Origin: Coriobacteriia bacterium | Lineage (GTDB): Bacteria > Actinomycetota > Coriobacteriia > Anaerosomatales > JAAXUF01 | Length of the DNA stretch: 35,253 bases | NCBI GenBank assembly: GCA_031292615.1 | Contig: JARLGT010000091.1 | Coordinates: 1-35,253, forward strand | Direction: 5' to 3' | In this document: in pieces, positions 25,835-34,209 of the stretch | Numbering within the stretch: the stretch's first letter is position 1 | How the letters are laid out: each line of letters starts with the position of its first letter | The notes under the pieces: generated by a model | Told to the model about the DNA's origin: nothing | What the model saw: only the letters and a program-made list of their open reading frames with translations | Databases searched by the model: none | Program-made: the position numbers and the translations under genes

Positions 25835-26722
25835 ATGCCGATCTCAGACTGGTTCTCAGCACGCGAGACCAACCGCTATACGAAGGTTGCCGAGCCCAAA
25901 GCCGGCAGCGCCGACGTGCCCGATGGCGTCTGGATCAAGTGCGACAGCTGCAGCAAGATCATCTACGAGGGACAGCTCATCGAGAGCGACCGCGTCTGTC
26001 CGTACTGCGGATTCCACTTCAACCTCACCGCTGCGCAGCGCATCGAGCTGCTCACCGATGAGGACAGCTTCGTCGAGATCGACGCCGAGCTCGTGCCGTG
26101 CGACCCGCTTGAGTGGGAAGCGAACAAGCGCTATGTCGATCAGCTTGCCACGGCCGCCGAGAAGTCCGGCCTGCCCGAGGCGATCGTCACCGGTCACGCC
26201 ACACTTGACGGCCACCCTCTCGTGCTTGGCGCAATGGACTTCCGCTTCATCGGCGCGTCGATGGGCAGTGTCGCGGGCGAGAAGATCACCCGCGCCTTCG
26301 AGTACGCCACCGCCAACAACCTCCCCATCGTTCTTGTGACCGCCTCGGGCGGCGCGCGCATGCAAGAGGGGATGCTCTCGCTGATGCAGATGGCCAAGAC
26401 CAGCGCGGCGGCTCATCGCCACGCCGAGGCGGGCCTGCCCTTCATCAGCGTGCTGGCCAACCCCACGTACGGCGGAGTCACGGCGAGCTTCGCGGTGCTC
26501 GGCGACGTACTACTGGCGGAACCGGGCGCGATGATCGGCTTTACCGGCGCTCGTGTCATCGAGTCGACGCTGCGCTTGAAGCTGCCCAAGGGCTTCCAGA
26601 CCGCCGAGTTCATGCAAGAGCACGGGATGATCGACGAGGTCGTGCCGCGTGGCGAGCTGAAGGACAACATCTCGCTGCTGCTCGACTACCTCGCGCCGGT
26701 GGCGAAGGGCGGTGTCTCCTAA
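25835..26722 (+). CDS. accD: Acetyl-CoA carboxylase carboxyltransferase beta subunit
   Basis: A 295-residue subunit that with AccA moves the carboxyl group from biotin to acetyl-CoA, making malonyl-CoA for fatty acids. The N-terminal zinc ribbon has C36-x2-C39 and C55-x2-C58 (CDSC, CPYCGF). The crotonase-like domain has MDFRFIGASMGSVAGEKI and ASGGARMQEG. It ends one base before the accA start. No accB/accC lies in the window. Confidence 0.96.
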   Translation: MPISDWFSARETNRYTKVAEPKAGSADVPDGVWIKCDSCSKIIYEGQLIESDRVCPYCGFHFNLTAAQRIELLTDEDSFVEIDAELVPCDPLEWEANKRYVDQLATAAEKSGLPEAIVTGHATLDGHPLVLGAMDFRFIGASMGSVAGEKITRAFEYATANNLPIVLVTASGGARMQEGMLSLMQMAKTSAAAHRHAEAGLPFISVLANPTYGGVTASFAVLGDVLLAEPGAMIGFTGARVIESTLRLKLPKGFQTAEFMQEHGMIDEVVPRGELKDNISLLLDYLAPVAKGGVS

Positions 26723-26723
26723 C

Positions 26724-27698
26724 ATGGCCAAGCCCCGCTACATCATGGACTTCGAGCGTCCGCTCATCGACCTGGAGACCAAGCTCGCAGACCTGCGCCG
26801 TCTCGACCTTGCCGAGAACCCCGAACTCGCTACCGAGATCGAAGCGCTTGCCGCCGAGATCGATACGCTGCGCATCGAGACGTACCACCACCTCTCGCCG
26901 TGGGACCGCGTCCAGATCGCGCGTCACCCCGACCGCCCCAAGACCGTGCACTACATCGAGGAGCTGTTCACCGACGTTGTAGAGCTGCACGGCGATCGCA
27001 CGTTCGCCGACGACGAGGCGATGTTCGCGGGCTTTGCGACCATCGAGGGCCGCCGCGTCGCGCTGCTGGGGCATCGCAAAGGCACAAACACCGGCGAGAA
27101 CATCCGCCGTCACTTCGGCTCGCCGAGCCCCGAGGGCTTCCGCAAGGCCATGCGCGTGATGCGCCTCGCCGAGAAGTTCCACCTGCCAATCGTGAGCCTG
27201 CTCGACACCCCCGGCGCCTACCCTGGCCCCGAGGCCGAGGAACGCGGCCAGGCGTGGGCCATCGCCGAGTCGCTCGAACTGCTGAGCGCGCTGCGCACGC
27301 CAGTCATCTGCGTGGGTATCGGCGAGGGCGGAAGCGGCGGCGCGCTGGCCATCGGCTTTGGCGACCGACTCTTCCTCCTGGACAACGCCTACTACAGCGT
27401 CTCGAGCCCGGAGGCGTGCGCGAGCATCATCTACCGCGACTCCAGCGAGGCGGAGAGCGCCTCGGCATGCCTGAAGATGACCGCCGAGGACGTCGTGCGC
27501 CTCGGCATCGCTGACGAGGTGCTGCCCGAGCCGCTGGGCGGGGCGCATCGCAACCCGGCTGCTGTCTACGACGCCGTGCGGGTGGCTATCACGCGCTCGC
27601 TCGACGAGTTTGCCGCGATGCCTGTCGACGAGCTCGTGGAGCGGCGCTACCAGCGCCTTCGCGCGATCGGCGAGTACTGCCTGTTGGATAGTGAGTGA
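26724..27698 (+). CDS. accA: Acetyl-CoA carboxylase carboxyltransferase alpha subunit
   Basis: A 324-residue partner of AccD. Family segments are MDFERPLIDLETKLADLR at the start, ELHGDRTFADD, the GHRKGTNTGENIRRHFG and LLDTPGAYPGPEAEERGQ loops, and GEGGSGGALAIGFGD. The ATG at 26724 follows the accD stop after one base. An in-frame GTG at 26712 would overlap accD but places the ribosome-binding purines too close. Confidence 0.96.
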   Translation: MAKPRYIMDFERPLIDLETKLADLRRLDLAENPELATEIEALAAEIDTLRIETYHHLSPWDRVQIARHPDRPKTVHYIEELFTDVVELHGDRTFADDEAMFAGFATIEGRRVALLGHRKGTNTGENIRRHFGSPSPEGFRKAMRVMRLAEKFHLPIVSLLDTPGAYPGPEAEERGQAWAIAESLELLSALRTPVICVGIGEGGSGGALAIGFGDRLFLLDNAYYSVSSPEACASIIYRDSSEAESASACLKMTAEDVVRLGIADEVLPEPLGGAHRNPAAVYDAVRVAITRSLDEFAAMPVDELVERRYQRLRAIGEYCLLDSE

Positions 27699-27738
27699 CG
27701 CGGGCTTTGAGCCTGGCGTCGACGAGGGGGTGGGCTCT

Positions 27739-28959
27739 GTGAGCTCTGGAGGGTCAATCAAGCGAGTCGGAATCCTGTTCTCGGGCGGGCCCGCACCAGC
27801 GGCCAACGCCGTGATTTCGGCGGCGGTGCTGTCGTTCGTCAACGCTGGCGTCGAAGTCATCGGCTTTTACGACGGCTACTCGCACCTCGAGAACTTCTCG
27901 TCGGGCAAGCCGCTGGTCGAGGGCGTGGACTACATCAAGCTGACGCGCGACGCGGTATCGAAGATCCGCAGCGAGAAGGCGATCGTCATCCGCACGGCTC
28001 GCGCGAATCCCGGCAAGCCGATCGGTTCAATCGCCGACCTCAGCGACTCGACCAAGAACGCGAAGCTTCGCAACGTGCTCGACGCGTTCGCTTCGCTGGA
28101 GATCGACGCGCTGGTGTCCCTAGGTGGCGACGATACGCTCAAGACAGCGAACTACCTGTTCCGCATGCAGCAGCTCGAGCTTGGGCCCAGGCCGCTGAGC
28201 GTGGTTCACCTCCCCAAGACGATCGACAACGACTACTTCGGCATCGACTGGACGTTCGGCTTCACCTCGGCGGCGAACCTGGCGGCAGTCGAGATGCGCA
28301 ACCTGTACGCCGACGCGCAGTCGGGCAGCGTCTACTACGTGCTCGAGATCATGGGCCGCAACGCCGGATGGCTCACCTACGCGGCTGCCATCGCCGGCGA
28401 CGCGCACAAGGTCATCTCGGTAGAGGACGTTCCCGGCACGTTTGACCTCGACGTCTACGCCGACCAGGTCGCCGATCTCATCGAGGCTCGCGGGCGGGAT
28501 GGCCGCAAGTTCGGCATCGTCGCTATCGCCGAGGGCCTCGTCGACAAGCTGCCGGAGCATCAGCGCCCGCAGGCGGTTGACGAGCACGGCAACACCGTGC
28601 TGGCCGACGCCGAGATCGGCAAGACGTTCGCCAAGGCCATCGAGGAGCGTTACACGGCCAAGACCGGTAAGTCGATGAAGGTGCGCCACAAGCAGCTCGG
28701 CTACGAGACGCGCTGCGTCGAGCCGACGGCGTTCGACATCATGCTGGGCGCGCAGCTGGGCGTCGGCGCGTGCCGCGCGCTGGTCGAAGACGAGCTCACC
28801 GGGGTCATGGTGAGCACGGAAGGCCAGCTCAACATCACGTACGTGCCGTTCGACGAGCTGATCGATCCCACCACGCTCAAGACGCGCATCCGGCTCATCG
28901 AGACCGACAGCGACTTCGCCAAGCTGGCGCGGGCACTGGAGTATCGTGAGGCGCGCTAG
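27739..28959 (+). CDS. 6-phosphofructokinase, pyrophosphate-dependent type
   Basis: A 406-residue phosphofructokinase. Two positions that separate PPi from ATP enzymes both read as PPi type: GGDDT (129-133; ATP enzymes have GGDGS) and PKTIDND (159-165; ATP enzymes have PGTIDND). The MGRNAGWLT substrate loop is present. The enzyme would phosphorylate fructose-6-phosphate reversibly with PPi, serving glycolysis and gluconeogenesis. The GTG at 27739 has GAGGGGG 8 bases upstream; GTGs at 27730 and 27691 are less well placed. It begins 40 bases after accA, probably in the same transcript. The PPi released by biosynthesis could feed it. Confidence 0.92.
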   Translation: MSSGGSIKRVGILFSGGPAPAANAVISAAVLSFVNAGVEVIGFYDGYSHLENFSSGKPLVEGVDYIKLTRDAVSKIRSEKAIVIRTARANPGKPIGSIADLSDSTKNAKLRNVLDAFASLEIDALVSLGGDDTLKTANYLFRMQQLELGPRPLSVVHLPKTIDNDYFGIDWTFGFTSAANLAAVEMRNLYADAQSGSVYYVLEIMGRNAGWLTYAAAIAGDAHKVISVEDVPGTFDLDVYADQVADLIEARGRDGRKFGIVAIAEGLVDKLPEHQRPQAVDEHGNTVLADAEIGKTFAKAIEERYTAKTGKSMKVRHKQLGYETRCVEPTAFDIMLGAQLGVGACRALVEDELTGVMVSTEGQLNITYVPFDELIDPTTLKTRIRLIETDSDFAKLARALEYREAR

Positions 28960-29068
28960 TCGGGGCGCCAGCGCGTGCGCTCCGGCAGGCGCTCGCGAGG
29001 CGTTCGCTAGCGTGTCGCACGCGTGGCTTACACAGTCTGCATAACCCACCAACCAGGAGGTCTTCACG

Positions 29069-29905
29069 ATGTCGTGGGGTCTTGAGAACCGCATCAACAA
29101 GATCATCAAGCCGGCCGACGGCCGCACCGTCATGCTCGCAGTCGACCACGGCTACTTCCTCGGACCCACCACGGGTCTCGAGCGCTGTGGCGAGTCGATC
29201 GTGCCGCTCGCGCCCTACGCCGATACGCTGATGCTTACGCGCGGCGTTCTGCGTAACGACATCCCCAGCACCGTCGACACGCCTATCGTCCTGCGCGTCA
29301 CCGGTGGCAGCAGCGTGCTCGAAGACGACCTCTCCAACGAGACTATCCTGGTAGACACCGAGGAGTGCATCCGCCTCAACGCCGCCGGCATGGCCTGCCA
29401 GGTGTTCATCGGCTCGCCGCATCAGGCCCAGAACCTCGCGAGCCTCGGCAAGCTGGTCAACGAGGGCGAGCGCTACGGCATTCCGGTCATCGGCGTGACC
29501 GCCGTTGGCAAGGAGATGGCTCGCGACTCACGCTATCTCGCGCTGGCCAGCCGCATCATCGCCGAGACGGGCGGCCACATCGTCAAGACGTACTATTGCG
29601 AGGACTTCGAGCGCATCACCAGCACCTGCCCGGTGCCAATCGTCATGGCCGGCGGCAAGAAGTTGCCAGAGCGCGAGGCTCTCGAGATGACGCAGAAGGC
29701 CATCGAGGGCGGCGCTGCCGGTGTCGACATGGGCCGCAACATCTTTCAGTCCGACAGCCCCCTCGGCATGATCAAGGCGGTCAACGCCGTCGTGCACGGC
29801 AACGCCTCGGTAGACGACGCCTATGCCGTCTATATGGACGAGAAAGCTGTCAGCGGCATCACCGGTCCGGGCGTCGGCTCCGTCGACGACCAGAAGAAGA
29901 TCTAG
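29069..29905 (+). CDS. LsrF-like DhnA-family aldolase/thiolase
   Basis: A 278-residue barrel enzyme strikingly similar to LsrF, the E. coli thiolase of the autoinducer-2 pathway: VDHGYFLGPTTGLERC, LTRGVLR, VKTYYCEDFERI and AGGKKLPEREALEM all have clear counterparts. K173 in IVKTYY is the inferred Schiff-base Lys. The same fold includes ADH synthase of archaeal aromatic biosynthesis. No other lsr genes (kinase, transporter, LsrG) are present, so AI-2 degradation is doubtful. A strong CAGGAGG precedes the ATG. The next gene is a zinc dehydrogenase 41 bases on. True substrate unknown; a sugar phosphate or keto-phosphate is likely. Confidence 0.85.
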   Translation: MSWGLENRINKIIKPADGRTVMLAVDHGYFLGPTTGLERCGESIVPLAPYADTLMLTRGVLRNDIPSTVDTPIVLRVTGGSSVLEDDLSNETILVDTEECIRLNAAGMACQVFIGSPHQAQNLASLGKLVNEGERYGIPVIGVTAVGKEMARDSRYLALASRIIAETGGHIVKTYYCEDFERITSTCPVPIVMAGGKKLPEREALEMTQKAIEGGAAGVDMGRNIFQSDSPLGMIKAVNAVVHGNASVDDAYAVYMDEKAVSGITGPGVGSVDDQKKI

Positions 29906-29946
29906 TCCCCACCCGAACGAGCCACCCTAGCCGAGAGGCGCGCCAG

Positions 29947-30984
29947 ATGCTTGAGACCAACCGCGTCGCGGTCTACTACAACAACGCCGATGTCCGCATC
30001 GCCGAGCAGCCCATCCCTGCGATCGGTCCCGGCGAGACGCTCGTGCGCATCCACGCGAGCGGCATCTGCGGCTCCGACGTACTCGAGTGGTACCGAGTGC
30101 CCAAGGCGCCCATCGTCTTGGGTCACGAGGTCGCAGGCGAGGTCGTGGCGATTGGCGAGGGCGTGCGCAACGTCGCGGTGGGCGATCGCGTCGTGCTGAG
30201 CCACCACGTGCCCGATAACACCTGCCGATACTGCCTGACCGGCAACCACACCGCGTGCCACACGCTGCACACCACCAACTTCGATCCCGGTGGGTTCGCC
30301 CAGTACGTACGCATGCCCGCGCTCCAAACGGACCGCGGCATCCTCAAGCTGCCCGACAACGTCACCTTCGAGCAGGGCAGCTTCGTCGAGCCGCTCGCGT
30401 GCGTGGTGCGCGCGCAGACGCGTTCCGGCGTGCGCCCGGGCTCGACCGTACTCGTGATGGGCAGCGGCATCAGCGGGCTGCTCCACATCCGCCTCGCGCT
30501 TGCGCTGGGGGCTGGCCGAGTCTTCGCCACAGACGTCAGCGAGTACCGACTCGACTGGGCTCGCCGCAGCGGCGCCGTGGCATTCGACGCGATCGCAGCG
30601 GGCGACAAGCTCCCCGAGATGCTGCGAGCGGCCAACGACGGCAACCTCGCCGACCTCGTCATCTTGGGCACCGGTGCGCCGAGCGCCATCGACCAAGGCA
30701 TCGCCTGCCTCGACAACGGTGCGACCTTCGTAGTCTTCGCTGTCCCGGCTCCCGGCCAGGACCACCCCATGCCACTCAACGATCTGTGGCGCCGAGAAGT
30801 CATCGTGCGCACCGCTTACGGCGCCGCGCCGGCCGACCTCGCGATGGCGCTTGACTTGATCGCCAGTGGCCGAGTAGAGGTCACGGACCTCATCACCCAT
30901 CGCCTGCCGCTGGACCAAGCGCAGGAAGGCTTCCAGCTCGTGGCGAATGCAGGGGAGAGCGTGAAGGTCGTGCTGGAGCCGTAG
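29947..30984 (+). CDS. Zinc-dependent medium-chain alcohol/polyol dehydrogenase
   Basis: A 345-residue MDR-family dehydrogenase of the threonine/sorbitol dehydrogenase branch. Catalytic zinc ligands are C41 (GICGSD) and H60/E61 (LGHEVAGEVV). The structural zinc loop has C93, C96 and C104, but the first Cys of the usual four is Asp90. The Rossmann motif is VMGSGISGLLHIRLALALG (171-189), followed by an acidic residue in ATDVSEYRL that suggests NAD over NADP. The ATG at 29947 follows GAGAGGCG. It is paired with the LsrF-like aldolase, so the two probably act on linked intermediates. Confidence 0.88.
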   Translation: MLETNRVAVYYNNADVRIAEQPIPAIGPGETLVRIHASGICGSDVLEWYRVPKAPIVLGHEVAGEVVAIGEGVRNVAVGDRVVLSHHVPDNTCRYCLTGNHTACHTLHTTNFDPGGFAQYVRMPALQTDRGILKLPDNVTFEQGSFVEPLACVVRAQTRSGVRPGSTVLVMGSGISGLLHIRLALALGAGRVFATDVSEYRLDWARRSGAVAFDAIAAGDKLPEMLRAANDGNLADLVILGTGAPSAIDQGIACLDNGATFVVFAVPAPGQDHPMPLNDLWRREVIVRTAYGAAPADLAMALDLIASGRVEVTDLITHRLPLDQAQEGFQLVANAGESVKVVLEP

Positions 30985-30988
30985 GGCG

Positions 30989-31020
30989 AGATGGCTCGCA
31001 CGCTCGGAGCGCTTTTTCGG
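30989..31020 (+). terminator. Weak terminator-like element after the dehydrogenase gene
   Basis: GCGAG-atgg-CTCGC (5-bp stem) is followed by CGCT-cgg-AGCG and then CTTTTTC. The stems are short, but the T-run and position just after the stop fit a weak intrinsic terminator. Confidence 0.35.
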
Positions 31021-31247
31021 GTTCAAATCGTACGTCGTCCACTAGAGTCTAATTGCTGAAACACTTTCGCCGGAGTGTCCAGGTCTTGCTAGTCGAAGCC
31101 GGAATCGGCCACAACGCGCCACGTCACGCGACTGCAGCGCCTTGGCGTTCGGCTGCCGTTCACCTTCGATCAAAACGCAGGCTCGAGGGTAAGAACTTTG
31201 CGCGCAGTGGGGTGCGCACTGGGCGTCCTGATTGGGGGTCGGACGTA

Positions 31248-32015
31248 ATGACTTTTCGTTATCTGTCCGGAAGGCGACGCTGGGCGGGCGTCTCGGCATT
31301 GCTGGTCTGTCTACTGTTGTTCGCTCTGCCCGCGTCGGCATTCGCCGTCACGTGGGCCAACCAGTGCCCGGCTCCGGGCATGGTTTATCACACTCAGCCC
31401 GGCAGCTTGTACGTCGATCTTTTCGGGTCGACGGTGAACAAGAGCACAGCATTCATCTCGCTCGACAACGGCCCGAACAAGCTCCTGACGGTGGCCGCTA
31501 AGAGCGCCACTGGCCACTGGGAGTTGAACGAAGCCCTGCAGCCAGACGGCGTCACATGGAAGGCCACGTGGGTCTGGGTCGCCGACAATCCAGCTCTTGG
31601 CAGCACCAAGGTGGCCCTGAGCTACTACCCGCCCAACTTCGGCGACGGGTGGCATCGGGCCGGCATCTCCCTGAAAGACCAGAGCTCGCCAGCGAACTCG
31701 TACGCCACGTCGTGGCAGTTCGAGATTGAAGTACCGCCTGTGATTGGGACACCGTCGCCAGCCAAGGGCTCGGTCATCACAAACGCCATGCCCACACTCC
31801 TAGTTCCGGTAGCTGACAACACCTACGTGGACTACTGCGAGTTCTGGGTCAACGGCGTGTACCTCGGAGGCGGAATGGTCAGCGCTCCGAGCGGCACTGC
31901 GATGATGCCGGTGGGTCCATTGCCGAACGGCCTGAATACGATCTTCGTCCAAGCCTTTGACGGAAACGGCAACGAGTCCGACAAGACTTGGACCTTCACC
32001 GTGAACGCTCCGTAG
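31248..32015 (+). CDS. Secreted protein with Ig-like C-terminal domain, unknown function
   Basis: A 255-residue exported protein. The signal peptide has a basic start (RYLSGRRRW), a hydrophobic core (about 13-28) and an ASAFA end. Residues 34-155 form a beta-rich, Trp/Tyr-rich module with no family I recognise. Residues about 160-255 look like a bacterial Ig-like/fibronectin-like sandwich (PVIGTPSPAKGSVITNAMPT ... GLNTIFVQAFDGNGN). No catalytic motif is seen. The ATG is chosen because the signal peptide begins there; the 262-base region before it holds no convincing gene. It is probably a surface or matrix protein. Confidence 0.7.
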   Translation: MTFRYLSGRRRWAGVSALLVCLLLFALPASAFAVTWANQCPAPGMVYHTQPGSLYVDLFGSTVNKSTAFISLDNGPNKLLTVAAKSATGHWELNEALQPDGVTWKATWVWVADNPALGSTKVALSYYPPNFGDGWHRAGISLKDQSSPANSYATSWQFEIEVPPVIGTPSPAKGSVITNAMPTLLVPVADNTYVDYCEFWVNGVYLGGGMVSAPSGTAMMPVGPLPNGLNTIFVQAFDGNGNESDKTWTFTVNAP

Positions 32016-32021
32016 GAGTTA

Positions 32022-32041
32022 GCGGGGGGCGCGCCCCCCGC
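32022..32041. repeat. Perfect 20-bp GC palindrome
   Basis: GCGGGGGGCGCGCCCCCCGC is fully self-complementary and lies 7 bases after the stop of the secreted Ig-like protein. No T-run follows. It may be a 3' stabilising hairpin or the first of two tandem stop signals. Confidence 0.5.
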
Positions 32042-32085
32042 CAACACGACAAGCAGGACGCCCTCACACCCAGCCCAAGCGCAGC

Positions 32086-32123
32086 GCAGGCCCTCCGAGA
32101 ACTTCGTGGAGGGCCTGCTTCTT
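32086..32123 (+). terminator. Intrinsic terminator after the Ig-like protein gene
   Basis: GCAGGCCCTCC (32086-32096) pairs perfectly over 11 bp with GGAGGGCCTGC (32108-32118), with an 11-base loop and TTCTT after. It lies 70 bases after the gene, downstream of the GC palindrome. Confidence 0.7.
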
Positions 32124-32650
32124 GGGGCTGGTGTCAACGCCGAGGCGTATGCCGTCGACTCCGACATTCAGGTCACCACGTGCGAGACGCATCCGCCAAG
32201 GCCAAGAGGATGGCTATCCATCCCGCCACGCTGCAAACGTTTGGAGTCAACGCCCCAGACGCAGGCGACGTGGGCGGCCCAGATTGTGCGCGGAGAGCTG
32301 GCAACTCCTGGGGCTGAATCCCCAAGCTGAAGGGTGCCTAGCCAGTTGCCGCGGTAACAAGCCCATCCGTGATGGTCCACCATCCAGTTGCCGTCACGGA
32401 AGGCGCGTCTTCGAGGTCCGCGTGGCAAGGAAGGCGCGCCTTGTCGGCGCATCGCTTTGAGCGGAGGTCAATCACAGCGCCTGGGCTCGTGTACCGAGTC
32501 GCGCCCAGCCAATCGATCCCCCGCAACACAAAACCCCCGCAGCCGTAAAACACCAGCGCAGAGGCCTAATTCACCACAAACACCATACCATGGATCGACC
32601 TGAAAATCGAGTCCTGACCTTCTCGGGATAAGGGTGTAGAACCTCATGTT
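32124..32650. other. Gene-free stretch with several inverted and direct repeats
   Basis: No ORF here has a convincing start or family match. Visible elements: GGCAACT and AGTTGCC flank a TGGGG-CCCCA hairpin (about 32298-32348); GATGGT-cc-ACCATC at about 32372-32385; CCAGTTGCCG occurs twice (from 32342 and from 32383); GGAAGGCGCG occurs twice (from 32397 and from 32429), the second inside AAGGCGCGCCTT. On the - strand the CCAGTTGCCG repeats would read GNW in one frame, which recalls cell-wall-binding repeats, but the frame gives no sensible protein. It could be a structured RNA or a decayed gene. Confidence 0.35.
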
Positions 32651-32662
32651 GAGGTGATGCGA

Positions 32663-33238
32663 ATGATCGTTCCATTCGGGCAGAACGACGCCCAGCTGCA
32701 ATTGCAGGCCGCCGCGCAGGAGCTCGAGTCGTGCAACAACGTGACCCAGCGTTACGGGATCACCCTGTCTCAGCAGGACATTCAGGCCTTGGTTGTCGGC
32801 CGTCTCGACGCGCTGCAGGAGACCGAGCGTGTGGAGTTTGGCGGCGGCGTGGCCAAGGACCTGGTGCTCGCATTCAGCAGCTCGGTGTACGTGTCTCAGA
32901 CCGGGTTCGTCCAGACTGTCCTCGAGCTCCAGGACCTGTTCTACCTGTTCAAGAACGAATCGGAGGAGCAGATTCCCGACGACGACTTGATCCGCACCAT
33001 GCGGTCGCTCTATGACGATGTGGCCCAGGGCGACATGGAGCGACTGTCCGAGGCGCTTCTCGACGGGCTGGCTCGGCACGTGCGCGAGGTGGCAGACGTT
33101 GAGGACGCCGCCGATCCCGGTGCCGACGACGCCGTGAAGAACGGCTACACGCTCGCGGCACACCGCTACGACGTGTCGAAGTGGGTCGACGACGAGTTCG
33201 CGCCCGCGTGGGATGGCGCCAGCTGGATGGACGAGTAG
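32663..33238 (+). CDS. DUF6323-like protein of unknown function
   Basis: A 191-residue soluble, acidic protein with no signal peptide or membrane segment. I recognise it from memory as resembling DUF6323 proteins, which occur beside DUF6179 genes in anaerobic Firmicutes and Coriobacteriia. The helical pattern includes ITLSQQDIQALVVGRLDAL, ERVEFGGGVAKDLVLAF and LYDDVAQGDMERLSEALL. The ATG at 32663 is chosen because GAGGTGAT (32651-32658) is a strong ribosome-binding sequence; upstream GTG/ATG codons overlap it. Function unknown. It lies 2 bases before its partner gene. Confidence 0.75.
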   Translation: MIVPFGQNDAQLQLQAAAQELESCNNVTQRYGITLSQQDIQALVVGRLDALQETERVEFGGGVAKDLVLAFSSSVYVSQTGFVQTVLELQDLFYLFKNESEEQIPDDDLIRTMRSLYDDVAQGDMERLSEALLDGLARHVREVADVEDAADPGADDAVKNGYTLAAHRYDVSKWVDDEFAPAWDGASWMDE

Positions 33239-33240
33239 GG

Positions 33241-34191
33241 GTGCCGTTGTTGGCAGATGAGTGCGGACCGGCGCCATCCGAGGAACCGGGTAGCGCAGTC
33301 TCGCCCGTGCCGTTGCCGGGCCGGGCCAGCGAGCTGGCGTCCCCCGAGGATGTCGCCGCCTTCCAGAGCAGGTTCCTGCGGCTGCTCGAGCACCGCACGG
33401 CGATCTACACGATGGGCGACAGCAGCTCCGTGCCCAAACACGTCGCCGTCGACATCTTGCGGTCGGTCTGCTTCGTACTGGGCATCGATCCGGAGGATCC
33501 GACTATCCCTGACGAGCTGCTCTCTGTCGATCTCGACGCCGAGTTCCGGCGCAGACTCGCTGACATCGAGCGCAGGGTCGAGCTGACGGGCACGTTGTGG
33601 CAACAGGCAAACGCCAGCATGCCCCAGCTTCCGAACATCTCGCTGCACGATACGATGGCCACCATCGGCGACTTTCCGAGGGTCTACGACGTCCGGTCGA
33701 TGGCGCACGACGTCCCTATTAGCTTCGACTACCAGCTCTGCCACCCCGTGTCCGAGGAGCAGCTCGGCGTGGACTACATCAACGAGTACCTGCGGCACGT
33801 GATCATCGAGAACGACTTCCTGGGCAGGTTCGAGCTGAACTCGTGCAAGCGGCTGCTTTCGGCGAGCTCTCCGGACTACGAGGGGCTGCTCATCAACCTC
33901 TACGAGCCGGTTGCGGCCAACGCCATCGGGCTGGCGCTGGTGGGGAAGGACCCGCATCCACTCAAGGTCAGCGACGCCGACCGCGATGAGATCGTGCGCC
34001 GGCTGGGCGCGCTCGGGCACGTTGCGCGCCAGCGTGTGCTGCGCGACGCCGCGGCGGGTGCGTGCGACTCGCTGGGCATCAGCGACGCGACGGCGAGGGA
34101 GTACCTGGCCGACTGGGCCGCTGAACTGCTGCCGCGCATTGAGATCGGCCTTCCGCGGCAGGAGCTGCGCGGAGTGTTCGTGGCGTTCTAG
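33241..34191 (+). CDS. DUF6179-like protein of unknown function
   Basis: A 316-residue soluble protein. A poorly conserved Pro/Ser-rich start (about 1-35) is followed by a mostly helical protein with DFPRVYDVRSMAHDVPISFDYQLCHPV in the middle and FGVDYI-like EQLGVDYINEYLRHVIIENDFLGRF after it, as I recall for DUF6179. No enzyme motif is recognised. The GTG start sits 2 bases after the preceding stop and has only weak ribosome-binding sequence, so it is probably coupled to it. The gene ends 18 bases from a convergent gene. Confidence 0.75.
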   Translation: MPLLADECGPAPSEEPGSAVSPVPLPGRASELASPEDVAAFQSRFLRLLEHRTAIYTMGDSSSVPKHVAVDILRSVCFVLGIDPEDPTIPDELLSVDLDAEFRRRLADIERRVELTGTLWQQANASMPQLPNISLHDTMATIGDFPRVYDVRSMAHDVPISFDYQLCHPVSEEQLGVDYINEYLRHVIIENDFLGRFELNSCKRLLSASSPDYEGLLINLYEPVAANAIGLALVGKDPHPLKVSDADRDEIVRRLGALGHVARQRVLRDAAAGACDSLGISDATAREYLADWAAELLPRIEIGLPRQELRGVFVAF

Positions 34192-34209
34192 CGGGACGTG
34201 ACGAGTCGC

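Noticed and set aside
31053-31247. 65-codon N-terminal extension of the Ig-like secreted protein.
   Set aside because: It would bury the signal peptide internally. The extension is Arg/Ala-rich and lacks motifs, so the start at 31248 was preferred.
32168-32452. A 94-codon - strand ORF with GNW repeats resembling cell-wall-binding motifs.
   Set aside because: It is short, has no ribosome-binding site or signal peptide, and only two weak repeat-like spots. It is recorded as part of the gene-free stretch.
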